From Zoogloea sp041911615 (GTDB lineage Bacteria; Pseudomonadota; Gammaproteobacteria; Burkholderiales; Rhodocyclaceae), in contig NZ_JAYROR010000107.1 in NCBI RefSeq assembly GCF_041911615.1, positions 1 to 64,000 of the forward strand: 64,000 nt of DNA. The letters are read 5' to 3'. Made by a program: the position numbers and the translations under genes. The notes beneath the pieces are model-generated. The model ran no database searches. It saw nothing but the letters and a program-made list of their open reading frames with translations, and was not told the DNA's origin. Numbering within the stretch: the first letter of the stretch is position 1; the number at the start of each line of letters is the position of its first letter. Positions 1 through 8,591 of the stretch are shown piece after piece.

Positions 1-477
1 GGAGGGTACGGTCGCGTCCGCTTCCACCATCGGTCGGTCCTGGAATTCTTGGCTGCCTGCCAGATTCATGACCTGATTGAGGCGGGACTCCTTTCGCAGT
101 CTGCGGCCGCCCGTCTCGTGTTCGGGCTGACGCCCACGAACTGCACCGAGCTCGTTCTTGGCGCCCTCAACAGGGCCCTGGCCACGGGCAAGCCCGAGGG
201 CGTGATTCATCACTCGGATCAGGGCAGCCAAGACGCCTACGACAACGCGATGGCCGAGAGCCTCTTTGCCAGCCTCGAGTGCGAACTGATCGATCGGCGC
301 AGCGTCAAGACCAAGACCGAAGCACGTCTGGCAGTCTTTGCCTGGATCGAAGGCTGGTACAACCCGCGCCGCCGCCATTCGGCGCTGGGATACCGCTCAA
401 CGATGAACTTCGAGCAACGACACCGTGACAAGGAGAACGTCCAGAATACGACAATCGAGTGCGACCTGAGCGCTTGA
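1..477 (+). pseudogene. IS3-family transposase (OrfB) remnant, internally deleted and 5'-truncated
   Basis: The C-terminal half of an IS3-type DDE integrase is recognisable: a TELVLGALNRAL segment, then HHSDQGSQ carrying the second catalytic Asp, then DNAMAES carrying the catalytic Glu, and the tail YNPRRRHSALGY. IS3 transposases normally have 35 residues between that Asp and Glu; here only 12 remain, so about 23 residues are missing in frame. The reading frame is open from base 1 but the first ~40 residues do not resemble the family, so the 5' part is degraded or rearranged and runs off the window. The protein should be inactive. The rest of the element would lie upstream of the window. Confidence 0.8.
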
Positions 478-490
478 GTTTCAAGCCACA

Positions 491-518
491 ACCTGTCCAC
501 GGGATGGGGACAACTTCA
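491..518 (+). repeat. Probable right terminal inverted repeat of the IS3 remnant
   Basis: About 15 bp after the transposase stop comes a CTGTCCACGGGATGGGGA-type sequence followed by CAACTTCA. This resembles the ends of IS3-family elements, which sit just outside the transposase stop codon. The matching left end is outside the window, so the assignment rests on position and general similarity only. Confidence 0.4.
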
Positions 519-572
519 ATCGTACGACGACTACGTTGGAAGACGAAATTCGGGGGGCTGCTCAGGCGACGG

Positions 573-594
573 GGGCAAGCGCCGCCGCTTGCCC
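573..594 (+). other. Stem-loop upstream of moaA
   Basis: A 9-bp perfect stem (GGGCAAGCG/CGCTTGCCC) with a 4-base loop lies 113 bases before the moaA start. It is not followed by a T-run, so it is not an intrinsic terminator for the plus strand. It may be part of the moaA leader or mark the boundary with the IS remnant; no known molybdenum-cofactor riboswitch was recognised. Confidence 0.35.
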
Positions 595-706
595 TTGCCC
601 TGCCCAGCCTCCATAATTTTCTGGCGACGTCCGATCCTTGCCCCAGGACAAGGCAGCCGACGCGCGTTGGCGGTAAAACCCCCTTTGCCCGCCCCCCCTT
701 GAGACG

Positions 707-1795
707 ATGAACCAACGAGTCATTCCGATTGCCGACGAGCGGATGCTCCGGCAGCGCCCGAGCATCCCCGCCGATCTGCCCGCCCCGACCGGCCGCCTGG
801 TGGACAGCCGTGGCCGGCCGGTCAAGGACTTGCGCATCTCCGTCACCGACCGCTGCAACTTCCGCTGCGTGTACTGCATGCCCAAGGCCGTGTTCGACAA
901 GGACTACGCCTTCCTGCCGCGCGAATCGCTGCTCAGCTTCGAGGAGATCACCCGCCTCGCCCGCCTGTTCGCCGCCCACGGCGTCACCAAGATCCGCCTC
1001 ACCGGCGGCGAGCCGCTCCTGCGCCGCAACCTCGAACGCCTGGTGGCCCAGCTCGCGGCGATCCCCGGCATGGAAGTGACGCTCACCACCAACGGCGTGC
1101 TGCTGCCCCGAAAGGCCGCCGCCCTCAAGGCCGCCGGGCTCGCCCGGGTTACGGTCAGCCTCGACTCGCTGGACGACGCCACCTTCCGCGCCATGAACGA
1201 CATGGACGTGCCGGTCGCCGACGTGCTGGCGGGCATCGACGCCGCCACCGCCGCCGGGCTCGGGCCGATCAAGATCAACATGGTCGTCAAACGCGGCATG
1301 AACGACCACGAGATCGTGCCGCTGGCCCGCCACTTCCGCGGCAGCGGGCACATCCTGCGCTTCATCGAGTTCATGGACGTCGGCAGCTCCAACGGCTGGC
1401 GCCTGGACGACGTGGTGCCATCGGCCGAGGTCGTCCGGCGCATCGGCGCACATTTCCCGCTCGAACCCGTCGATCCCAACTACACCGGCGAAGTCGCCGA
1501 GCGCTGGCGCTACGCCGACGGCGGCGGCGAGATCGGCGTCATCTCGTCGGTCACCCAGGCCTTCTGCTCCACCTGCACCCGCGCCCGCCTGTCCACCGAA
1601 GGCCGCCTCTACACCTGCCTGTTCGCCCAGAGCGGCCACGACCTGCGCGCCCTGCTGCGCGAACCGCGCAGCGACGCCGAACTGTCGGCCGCCATCGGCG
1701 CTGTCTGGCAGGCGCGCGACGACCGCTACTCCGAGATCCGGACCGCCGCCACCGCCGGGCTGCGCAAGATCGAAATGTCCTACATCGGTGGCTGA
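707..1795 (+). CDS. moaA: GTP 3',8-cyclase MoaA
   Basis: Radical-SAM enzyme that converts GTP to (8S)-3',8-cyclo-7,8-dihydroguanosine 5'-triphosphate, the first step of molybdenum cofactor synthesis. The N-terminal cluster motif CxxxCxxC is Cys50/Cys54/Cys57 (RCNFRCVYC). The second 4Fe-4S cluster, specific to MoaA, is ligated by Cys287, Cys290 and Cys304 (FCSTC...YTC). The C-terminus ends in the conserved Gly-Gly tail, which is essential in the family. At 362 residues it is slightly longer than E. coli MoaA, with an N-terminal extension of about 30 residues. It overlaps mobA by 8 bases, and the order moaA-mobA-moeA points to one transcript. Confidence 0.96.
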   Translation: MNQRVIPIADERMLRQRPSIPADLPAPTGRLVDSRGRPVKDLRISVTDRCNFRCVYCMPKAVFDKDYAFLPRESLLSFEEITRLARLFAAHGVTKIRLTGGEPLLRRNLERLVAQLAAIPGMEVTLTTNGVLLPRKAAALKAAGLARVTVSLDSLDDATFRAMNDMDVPVADVLAGIDAATAAGLGPIKINMVVKRGMNDHEIVPLARHFRGSGHILRFIEFMDVGSSNGWRLDDVVPSAEVVRRIGAHFPLEPVDPNYTGEVAERWRYADGGGEIGVISSVTQAFCSTCTRARLSTEGRLYTCLFAQSGHDLRALLREPRSDAELSAAIGAVWQARDDRYSEIRTAATAGLRKIEMSYIGG

Positions 1796-2405
1796 CGTGC
1801 AGATCCCCGCCACTCCCGAAAACATCACCGGCCTGGTCCTCGCCGGCGGCCGCGGCCAGCGCATGGGCGGCGTCGACAAAGGCCTCGCCCTGCTGGACGG
1901 CCGGCCGCTCGTCGAACACGTCCTGGACCGACTCCAGCCCCAGGTCGGACAGCTGATGATCAGCGCCAACCGCAACCCCGAGCACTACGCCCGCTACGCG
2001 CACCCCGTGGTTGGCGACCGCCTCGAAGGTTTCGCCGGCCCGCTGGCCGGGCTGGAGGCCGGACTCGCCACATGCGCCACGCCCTATCTCGCCAGCGCCC
2101 CCTGCGATTCGCCCTTCCTGCCGCCCGACCTCGTCGCCCGCCTCGCCGACGCGCTCACCGTCGGCCGCGCCAGCATCGCCGTGGCCCGCACCGGCGACCA
2201 GCTCCACCCGGTTTTCAGCCTGATCCGCTGCTACGCGCTGCCCGATCTTCAGGCCTTCACCCGGGCCGGCGGACGACGGATGGAAAGCTGGCTGCAGCGC
2301 CTCAAGTGGGTCGCCTGCCCCTTCGACGACGTCCCCGACGCCTTCGCCAACATCAACACGCCGGACGAGCTCCGCGCGCATCAAGCAGGAGCGCCCACCC
2401 GGTGA
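1788..2405 (+). CDS. mobA: Molybdenum cofactor guanylyltransferase MobA
   Basis: Attaches GMP from GTP to molybdopterin to form the guanine dinucleotide cofactor used by DMSO-reductase-family enzymes. The nucleotide-binding signature LAGGRGQRMGG is at residues 18-28 with Lys31 just after it, and the GD..GPLAGLEAGL and APCDSPF segments are typical. At 205 residues it has the family length. The GTG start at 1788 lies inside the last codons of moaA, so translation is coupled. The stop codon overlaps the GTG start of moeA (GTGA). Confidence 0.94.
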   Translation: MADVQIPATPENITGLVLAGGRGQRMGGVDKGLALLDGRPLVEHVLDRLQPQVGQLMISANRNPEHYARYAHPVVGDRLEGFAGPLAGLEAGLATCATPYLASAPCDSPFLPPDLVARLADALTVGRASIAVARTGDQLHPVFSLIRCYALPDLQAFTRAGGRRMESWLQRLKWVACPFDDVPDAFANINTPDELRAHQAGAPTR

Positions 2406-3673
2406 CATCCCTGGCCCAGCAGTTCGGCGAGCGCGCCGGCTATGCCCCGAACGAACTCCCGGTCGACCTCGCCCGCCAGCTCATCCTCGACGCCATCACG
2501 CCGATCTGCGGCATCGAGCGCATCCCGCTGCGCGACGCCCTCGGGCGCATCCTCGCCCAGCCCGTCGTCTCGCCGATCGACGTGCCCGCCTACGACAACT
2601 CGGCCATGGACGGCTACGCCGTGCGCCACGCCGACCTGGCCACCGACCGCGACACCCCCCTGCGGATCGTCGGCACGGCCTTCGCCGGCCGCCCGGCGAC
2701 CGCCACCGTGGGCCCCGGCGAAGCCGTGCGCATCATGACCGGCGCCCCGGTGCCGGCCGGCGCCGACACCATCGTCATGCAGGAAGCCGTGCGCGCCACG
2801 CCTGACCAGGTCAGCGTCCCGCCGGGCCAGCGCGCCGGCCAGAACCTGCGCCGCGCCGGCGAAGACCTGCGCGCCGGCCTGCCCGCCCTCGCCGCCGGCC
2901 GGCTGATCCGCCCCGCCGAACTGGGCCTCGTCGCCTCCCTCGGCATCGGCGAACTCGCCGTGCGCCGCCGCCTGCGGGTCGCCTTCTTTTCCACCGGCGA
3001 CGAGATCGTCAGCATCGGCCAACCCACCGCGCCCGGCCAGATCTACGACAGCAACCGCTACACCCTGTTCGGCATGCTGCAGCGGCTCGGCTTCGACGTC
3101 ATCGACATCGGCGTCGTCCGCGACGACCCGGACACCCTCGAGACCACCGTGCGCGAAGCCGCCGGCATTGCCGACGCGATCCTCACCAGCGGCGGCGTAT
3201 CGGTCGGCGAGGCCGACTTCACCCGCGACGTCATGGCCCGCCTCGGCGACGTGCTGTTCTGGAAGCTCGCCATGAAACCCGGCCGCCCCTTCGCCTTCGG
3301 GCGCATCGGCGGACACGACGGCGCCTGGCTGTTCGGCTTGCCCGGCAACCCGGTCGCCACGATGATCGCCTTCTACCAGTTCGCCCGCCCGGCCCTGCTG
3401 CGCCTCGCCGGGGTCGATCCGGTCGCCCCGCCGCCGCTGCTCGACGCCCGCAGCAGCGGCGCCATCCGCAAGGCGCCCGGCCGCACCGAATTCCTGCGCG
3501 GCGTACTGTTCGAGGCCGACGGCCACTGGCAGGTGCGCAGCACCGGCGCCCAGGGCTCCGGCATCCTCAGCTCGATGGCCGACGCCAACTGCCTCATTGT
3601 CCTCAGCCCCGAGCGGGGCAACGTCCAGCCCGGCGACAGCGTGCCCGTGCAGATTCTCGACGGCCTCATCTGA
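2402..3673 (+). CDS. moeA: Molybdopterin molybdenumtransferase MoeA
   Basis: Inserts molybdate into adenylylated molybdopterin with release of AMP. The family signatures are present: YDNSAMDGYA near residue 62, MTGAPVPAGADT, SGGVSVGEADF and the GLPGNPVA loop. The frame is open further upstream, but the GTG at 2402 gives the expected N-terminus (LPVDLARQLIL), a 423-residue protein of normal size, and a GTGA overlap with mobA. It is the third gene of the cofactor operon. moaC, moaD and moaE are not in this window. Confidence 0.95.
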   Translation: MTSLAQQFGERAGYAPNELPVDLARQLILDAITPICGIERIPLRDALGRILAQPVVSPIDVPAYDNSAMDGYAVRHADLATDRDTPLRIVGTAFAGRPATATVGPGEAVRIMTGAPVPAGADTIVMQEAVRATPDQVSVPPGQRAGQNLRRAGEDLRAGLPALAAGRLIRPAELGLVASLGIGELAVRRRLRVAFFSTGDEIVSIGQPTAPGQIYDSNRYTLFGMLQRLGFDVIDIGVVRDDPDTLETTVREAAGIADAILTSGGVSVGEADFTRDVMARLGDVLFWKLAMKPGRPFAFGRIGGHDGAWLFGLPGNPVATMIAFYQFARPALLRLAGVDPVAPPPLLDARSSGAIRKAPGRTEFLRGVLFEADGHWQVRSTGAQGSGILSSMADANCLIVLSPERGNVQPGDSVPVQILDGLI

Positions 3674-3809
3674 GCGTCCGCCCGCCATCCCTTCCACGCA
3701 ACACCCCTGCCCCTGGAAGGGTGAAATTATCGGGACTGCCTTCATCAAGCGGCCTTTTCTGGTGCAGAATTTCAAATTCCCGTAACCAGAAAGTAGACGC
3801 AAGCGGACA

Positions 3810-4724
3810 ATGGACCACGACACCCCAGAAGGCACCCGGCAGATCATCGACGGCCGAGAGCGCGTCTACTATTCCGGCTACTGGGTCAAGACCTACACCG
3901 TCCCCGAAGACACCCTGCAGGCCAAGCGCAAGCTCATCGGCGCACTCACCCGCCGGCTGTTCAACCACGTCGAACACGGCCTCAACATTCCCGGCAGCCG
4001 CCTCAACGAAGCGCGCAAGAGCTACGAGGAAGAAGCCGACGTGGACCGCCGCCGCGTCAAGGGCGCCATGCTCGCCGGCGCCCTCTTCAACCGCGCCGCC
4101 GACATCTTCACCAAGCTCGTCGAGCTGCAGAGCGTCGGCATCGAGATCCAGTCCGACAACGCCCTGATGCGCGAATGCGGCCGATGTCTGCAGGAGGCGC
4201 TCGGTCTCGGGCGCCTCGTGCTGCACCGCTCCGGCGAGGAAGGCATCGACGAACTGTGGGGCGAGCCCTTCAAGGCCTTCTCGATCCCCCTCGAGGATTT
4301 CTACGAGAGCCGCTACGTCAAGATCGCCCTCACCCTGCGCGACATCGACCTGATCGCCGACGCGATGGTCGCCAACTTCGACGCGCTGCCCTGTTTCGCC
4401 GGCATCGCGCCCCACGTGCGCGCCTTCGCCCGGGCCGCCCACGTCAAGACCGAAACCCTGCGCACCGACCCGGACATCTTCGACATCTGGACCACCTTCG
4501 TCACCGCCGGCGAACGGCTCATCGCCCACTTCAACGACGCCGAGATGCCCGTCAACAGCGAAGACCAGCACCTCGTCACCGACGGCCGGCTGCTCATCCA
4601 GCAAGGCCGCGACCTCGTCAGCTACATCACCCGCGCGCGCACCCCGATGCCCAAGAGCACCGCCGAATACATCGAGCGATGCCGAAGCTACGCCAAGCGC
4701 TGCGCCGACCGGACAAACACCTAG
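3810..4724 (+). CDS. Conserved-looking protein of unknown function upstream of ppk2
   Basis: A 304-residue soluble protein with no signal peptide or membrane segment. It is mostly alpha-helical and charged, with no motif I can assign. A segment near residues 110-180 (ECGRCLQEALGLGRLVLHRSGEEGIDELWG) holds its few cysteines. It ends 17 bases before the PPK2 start, on the same strand, with only a ribosome site between, so the two are very probably co-transcribed. That suggests a role with polyphosphate or nucleotide metabolism, but this is inference from position alone. The start ATG follows a 136-base gap after moeA. Confidence 0.75.
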   Translation: MDHDTPEGTRQIIDGRERVYYSGYWVKTYTVPEDTLQAKRKLIGALTRRLFNHVEHGLNIPGSRLNEARKSYEEEADVDRRRVKGAMLAGALFNRAADIFTKLVELQSVGIEIQSDNALMRECGRCLQEALGLGRLVLHRSGEEGIDELWGEPFKAFSIPLEDFYESRYVKIALTLRDIDLIADAMVANFDALPCFAGIAPHVRAFARAAHVKTETLRTDPDIFDIWTTFVTAGERLIAHFNDAEMPVNSEDQHLVTDGRLLIQQGRDLVSYITRARTPMPKSTAEYIERCRSYAKRCADRTNT

Positions 4725-4741
4725 AAGAAGGAAGCCACGTC

Positions 4742-5911
4742 ATGACGACCCAAGATAACGACACGTCCAAACTCGAAGCACCCGCCGCCGCCAAGCCCGC
4801 CCGCGCCAGCACGCCGCGCCGCGCCGCCGCCGGCGATACCGCGCCCAAGCAGACCCCGGCCGACATCGAGAACTTCGTCGTGGACGAAGCCGTCGATGCC
4901 GCCCGCGACGCCAAGGCCAGCGCCGTCGCAGACATCGTCGCCACCCTCGCCAAGCACGACACCCACAGCATCGCCGAAACCCTGCAGGCCATCATGGCCG
5001 GCGCCTCCCCCGACGACGCCACCATCCTGCGCAAGGCCCTGCTCTCCGAAGACGAACCGGTCTACAAGAAGCTCCCCTCCCACCCGGACGACGAGCTCGC
5101 CGACGGCTGGCGCGAAGGCGCCTATCCGTACAAGAACCTGATGTCCCGCAAGGCCTACGAGAAGCAGAAATACCGCCTGCAGGTCGAACTGCTCAAGCTC
5201 CAGGCGTGGGTCAAGGACACCGGCCAGCGCGTCGTGATCCTCTTCGAAGGCCGCGACGCGGCCGGCAAGGGCGGCACCATCAAGCGCTTCATGGAACACC
5301 TCAACCCCCGCGGCGCCAAGGTGGTGGCCCTCGAGAAGCCCACCGAGACCGAACGCGGCCAGTGGTACTTCCAGCGCTACGTGCAGCACCTGCCCACCGC
5401 CGGCGAGATCGCGCTGTTCGACCGCTCCTGGTACAACCGCGCCGGCGTCGAACGCGTGATGGGCTTCTGCAGCCCCGACGAATACCTCGAGTTCATGCGC
5501 CAGACGCCCGAATTCGAGCGCCACCTGGTGCGCAGCGGCGTGCATATCGTCAAGTTCTGGTTCTCGGTCAGCCGCGACGAGCAACGCCGCCGCTTCAAGG
5601 AGCGCGAGGCCCATCCGCTCAAGCAGTGGAAGCTCAGCCCCATCGACCTGGCCTCCCTCGACAAGTGGGACGACTACACCAAGGCCAAGGAAGCGATGTT
5701 CTTCCACACCGACACCGCCGACGCCCCGTGGACGGTCATCAAGTCCGACTGCAAGAAGCGCGCACGCCTCAACGCCATGCGCTACATCCTGCACAAGCTC
5801 CCCTACGCCAACAAGGACATCGAGCACATCGGCGCCCTTGACCCGCTCCTCGTCGGCCGCGCCCACGTGGTCTACGAACGCGGCGAGCACTCCGGCAGCC
5901 CGCTGCTCTAA
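4742..5911 (+). CDS. ppk2: Polyphosphate kinase 2 (PPK2, single domain)
   Basis: Transfers phosphate between polyphosphate and nucleotides. The Walker A motif (EGRDAAGKGGT) starts near residue 168, the Walker B-type motif FDRSWYNRAGVE is near 223, and the Arg-rich lid (SRDEQRRRFKEREAHPLKQWK) is near 280-300. The first ~100 residues are an Ala/Lys/Asp-rich extension not needed for catalysis, so the 389-residue protein is longer than minimal PPK2s. One kinase domain with this arrangement fits class I (NDP-forming). The start ATG has a GAAGGAAG ribosome site. The preceding gene (3810-4724) is likely in the same operon. Confidence 0.93.
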   Translation: MTTQDNDTSKLEAPAAAKPARASTPRRAAAGDTAPKQTPADIENFVVDEAVDAARDAKASAVADIVATLAKHDTHSIAETLQAIMAGASPDDATILRKALLSEDEPVYKKLPSHPDDELADGWREGAYPYKNLMSRKAYEKQKYRLQVELLKLQAWVKDTGQRVVILFEGRDAAGKGGTIKRFMEHLNPRGAKVVALEKPTETERGQWYFQRYVQHLPTAGEIALFDRSWYNRAGVERVMGFCSPDEYLEFMRQTPEFERHLVRSGVHIVKFWFSVSRDEQRRRFKEREAHPLKQWKLSPIDLASLDKWDDYTKAKEAMFFHTDTADAPWTVIKSDCKKRARLNAMRYILHKLPYANKDIEHIGALDPLLVGRAHVVYERGEHSGSPLL

Positions 5912-5926
5912 GTCCGCCCCACGCTG

Positions 5927-5951
5927 CCCGGCGCCGTCGACAGGCGCCGGG
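5927..5951 (+). other. GC-rich stem-loop between ppk2 and pabBC
   Basis: A 9-bp perfect stem (CCCGGCGCC/GGCGCCGGG) with a 7-base loop sits 15 bases after the ppk2 stop. There is no T-run after it, so it could be a weak or Rho-assisted terminator or a 3'-end stabilising hairpin. Confidence 0.4.
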
Positions 5952-5977
5952 CGCGGCGAGCGGGTACACTCCGCCGC

Positions 5978-7798
5978 GTGTCCGCCAAGCCCCCGATCCC
6001 GGCCCCTCCGGCCGAAGCCGAAACCTTCGCCCTCTTCGACGACAGCCTCGCCGACCCACCCGGCGCGTGGCTGCTCACCGGCCTGCGCGAAACCGTCGTC
6101 TGCCACACCCCCGCCGACTGGGCCGAGACCCTGCATCGTCTCGACGCCGCCGCCCGTGCAGGCGCCTGGGTCGCCCTCGCCGCCGCCTACGAACTCGGCT
6201 ACGCCATCGAGCCACGCCTGCGGCCGCTGATGCCCGCCGATCACGGCGCCCTCGTTACCGGTTGGGTCTTCGCGCACGCCACCTGGCTCGCGGAGGCCGA
6301 CTGCGACGGCTGGCTCGCCGAACGCGCCGGCGACGCTCCCGGCGGGCTGGGCGCACTCACGGCAGGCATCGACGCCGGCGACTATTTCGGCAAGATCGAT
6401 CGAATCCGCCAATACATTGCCGACGGCGACTGCTACCAGGTGAACTTCACCTTTCCGCTCCACGGCCGACATTACGGCAGCGCCGCCGCCCTCTACCGCG
6501 CCCTGCGCGCCGCCCAGCCGGTGCGCTACGGCGCCTTCATCGCCCACGCCGGCGGCGCGATCCTGTCGCGCTCACCCGAACTCTTCCTCGAACGCCACGG
6601 CCGCAGCCTCGCCAGCCGACCGATGAAGGGCACCGCCCCCCGCGACAGCGACCCCGCCGCACTCGCCGCCTCCGCGAAGGACCGCGCTGAGAACGTCATG
6701 ATCGTCGACCTCATCCGCAACGACATGGGCCGCCTCGCGCCGCCCGGCGGCGTTCGGGTCGAAGACCTGTGCCGCGTCGAAGCCTATCCCACCGTCTGGC
6801 AGATGACCTCCCGAATCGTCGCCGAACCGGTGGACGCCGACCTCGCCACGATCTTCGCCGCGCTGTTCCCCTGCGGCTCGATCACCGGCGCGCCCAAGAT
6901 CCGCGCCATGGAGATCATCCGCGCGCTCGAGACACGATCCCGCGGCCTTTACTGCGGCGCCCTCGGCTGGCTGCGCCCCGGCGGCGACTTCCGCCTCAGC
7001 GTGCCGATCCGCACCCTTCTCGTCGAAGCCGACGGCCGCGTGCGCCTCGACGTGGGCAGCGGCATCGTGCATGACTCCCGCCCCGCGCCCGAATGGGCCG
7101 AATGCCACCTCAAGGCGCGCTTCGTCAGTGCCCTGCCCAAGGGCCTGCGCCTCATCGAAACCCTGCGCTTCGAACCCGGCGTCGGCTACCCCTTCCTAGC
7201 CGAACACCTCGAACGCCTCGGCAACTCCGCCCGCGCGCTGGGCTTCGCGTTCGACGCCGACGCCTTCCGGCGCTGCCTCGCCACCGTCACCAGCACCACG
7301 CCGCAACGCGTGCGCGTCACCCTCGGCGCACCAGGCGATCTGCAGATCGAGCACGCCGACCTCGCCCCCGGCGCACCGGGCGCCGCCCCGACCGTCGTGC
7401 TGTCGCCCCACGCCACGACCAGCGACGACCCCCTGCTGCACCACAAAACCACCGCCCGCGCCCTGTACGACCGCGAACTTGCCCGCGTAATGGCCGCTGG
7501 TCACTTCGACGCGCTGTTCATCAACGAACGCGGCGAACTCACCGAAGGCGCCCGCAGCAACCTCTTCGTCGAACGGGACGGCACCTTGCTCACCCCGCCC
7601 ACCGCCGCAGGCCTGCTCGACGGCGTGCTGCGCCGCCGCCTGCTGCGCGAAGGCCGCGCCCGCGAGGCGACGCTTCGCCCGGTCGATCTCGCCACCGCCG
7701 ACGCGCTGTACGTGGGCAACGGCCTGCGCGGACTGATCCGCGTCCACCTCGTCCACTTCGACGACCCGCGCCACTCAAAACAAAAACAGCAACAATAG
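5978..7798 (+). CDS. pabB: Aminodeoxychorismate synthase component I fused to 4-amino-4-deoxychorismate lyase (PabB-PabC)
   Basis: Two-domain protein for 4-aminobenzoate (folate) synthesis. Residues ~1-365 are the chorismate-binding PabB domain, with the PMKGT motif near residue 215 (the PabB-type Lys) and GSITGAPKIR near 299. Residues ~375-606 are a class IV PLP aminodeoxychorismate lyase with the PLP lysine at about Lys490 (HHKTTAR) and the NERGELTEGARSN motif. The glutamine amidotransferase PabA is not nearby. The fusion allows direct passage of aminodeoxychorismate between the two sites. The GTG start at 5978 is preceded by a GCGAGCGGG region. The last six residues (KQKQQQ) are encoded by a terminator stem. 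Confidence 0.93.
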   Translation: MSAKPPIPAPPAEAETFALFDDSLADPPGAWLLTGLRETVVCHTPADWAETLHRLDAAARAGAWVALAAAYELGYAIEPRLRPLMPADHGALVTGWVFAHATWLAEADCDGWLAERAGDAPGGLGALTAGIDAGDYFGKIDRIRQYIADGDCYQVNFTFPLHGRHYGSAAALYRALRAAQPVRYGAFIAHAGGAILSRSPELFLERHGRSLASRPMKGTAPRDSDPAALAASAKDRAENVMIVDLIRNDMGRLAPPGGVRVEDLCRVEAYPTVWQMTSRIVAEPVDADLATIFAALFPCGSITGAPKIRAMEIIRALETRSRGLYCGALGWLRPGGDFRLSVPIRTLLVEADGRVRLDVGSGIVHDSRPAPEWAECHLKARFVSALPKGLRLIETLRFEPGVGYPFLAEHLERLGNSARALGFAFDADAFRRCLATVTSTTPQRVRVTLGAPGDLQIEHADLAPGAPGAAPTVVLSPHATTSDDPLLHHKTTARALYDRELARVMAAGHFDALFINERGELTEGARSNLFVERDGTLLTPPTAAGLLDGVLRRRLLREGRAREATLRPVDLATADALYVGNGLRGLIRVHLVHFDDPRHSKQKQQQ

Positions 7799-7820
7799 CC
7801 AGGCCATTGTTGCTGTTTTT
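7782..7820. terminator. Bidirectional intrinsic terminator embedded in the pabBC coding end
   Basis: A perfect 15-bp inverted repeat (AAAAACAGCAACAAT, 9-base spacer, ATTGTTGCTGTTTTT). The left arm encodes the C-terminal residues of pabBC, and the TAG stop starts on its last base. The right arm ends in five T on the plus strand. On the minus strand the same structure ends in TTTTTGTTTTG. It therefore serves both pabBC and the convergent gene at 7860-8591. Confidence 0.85.
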
Positions 7821-7859
7821 ATACAAATCACCCACCGGCCCGGTGCGTGACCCGGACGC

Positions 7860-8591
7860 TTACTTCGCGCTCTTACCCTTCGGCACCACCACCAGGCCTT
7901 CCACCAGCGCCTTGGCGCTGGCCGACGACTCCTTCAGCAGCAACTGCACGCCGGCCCGCAGCAGCTCCGACTTGGTGCAGATGCGCCCGGCCTTGGCCAG
8001 CGTCTCGCGCAGGGCCTTGAGCTGCGCGTGCTCGCTCTTGGGCATCGAGAACGAATCGCGCACCACCTTCTCGCGCACCACCTTGGCGGCTTTCTCGGCC
8101 TTCGCCTTTGCGGGTTTGGCCGGCTTGGCAAGCTTCTCGACCTTGACCGGCTTGGGCTGCTTGGCCGTTTTTTCCGTCTTCTTCGCGACGACCGGCGCGG
8201 TCGCCGTGGCGGCCTCGGCAAGCTCCGGCGCAGGCGCGTCGGCCGCCGGCTTGGCTGGCGCCTTCACCGCGGGCTTGCGCGCCTTGACGGGCGCCTTCGG
8301 GGCGGGCTTGTCCTGCTTAGCCACCGCGGGCTTCGCAACCGCGCGGGCCGGCTTGGTCTTCACGACCTCGGCCTTGGCGGGCACCTCGACGACCAGCGTC
8401 GCATCCACGGCGACCGGCGTCTCGACCGCCACCGGCGCCGCGACAAGCTCGGCAGCCGGAGCGACCGTCACGGGCGCGGGCTCGGCGGCCGCCCCAGCAC
8501 CCTCGGCGCCCGGCTCGGGCAGGCGCGCCGCCAGCGACGCGTTTTCTTTCTCCAGCGTCGAGCGCAGAGCCGACCGGGTCTTGCTGTTCAT
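7860..8591 (-). CDS. Histone-H1-like Ala/Lys/Pro-rich protein with C-terminal ribbon-helix-helix domain
   Basis: A 243-residue protein in two parts. Residues ~20-165 are low-complexity Ala/Pro/Lys/Val with repeated PAKPAK/KAPVKA units, like histone H1 or AlgP-type tails. Residues ~170-225 (RDSFSMPKSEH...TKSELLRAGVQLLL) look like a beta-strand-helix-helix ribbon-helix-helix DNA-binding unit. The start overlaps the stop of the upstream ParA by ATGA, so it is probably its partner, taking the ParB-like or cargo-adaptor role. A DNA-bound partner with a basic tail resembles PhaM-type or McdB-type adaptors in logic only; no sequence relationship is claimed. Confidence 0.75.
   Translation of the reverse strand: MNSKTRSALRSTLEKENASLAARLPEPGAEGAGAAAEPAPVTVAPAAELVAAPVAVETPVAVDATLVVEVPAKAEVVKTKPARAVAKPAVAKQDKPAPKAPVKARKPAVKAPAKPAADAPAPELAEAATATAPVVAKKTEKTAKQPKPVKVEKLAKPAKPAKAKAEKAAKVVREKVVRDSFSMPKSEHAQLKALRETLAKAGRICTKSELLRAGVQLLLKESSASAKALVEGLVVVPKGKSAK

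Noticed and set aside
305..1975. Open frame of 556 codons on the minus strand across the IS remnant and moaA
   Set aside because: It spans unrelated genes antisense and has no recognisable domain.
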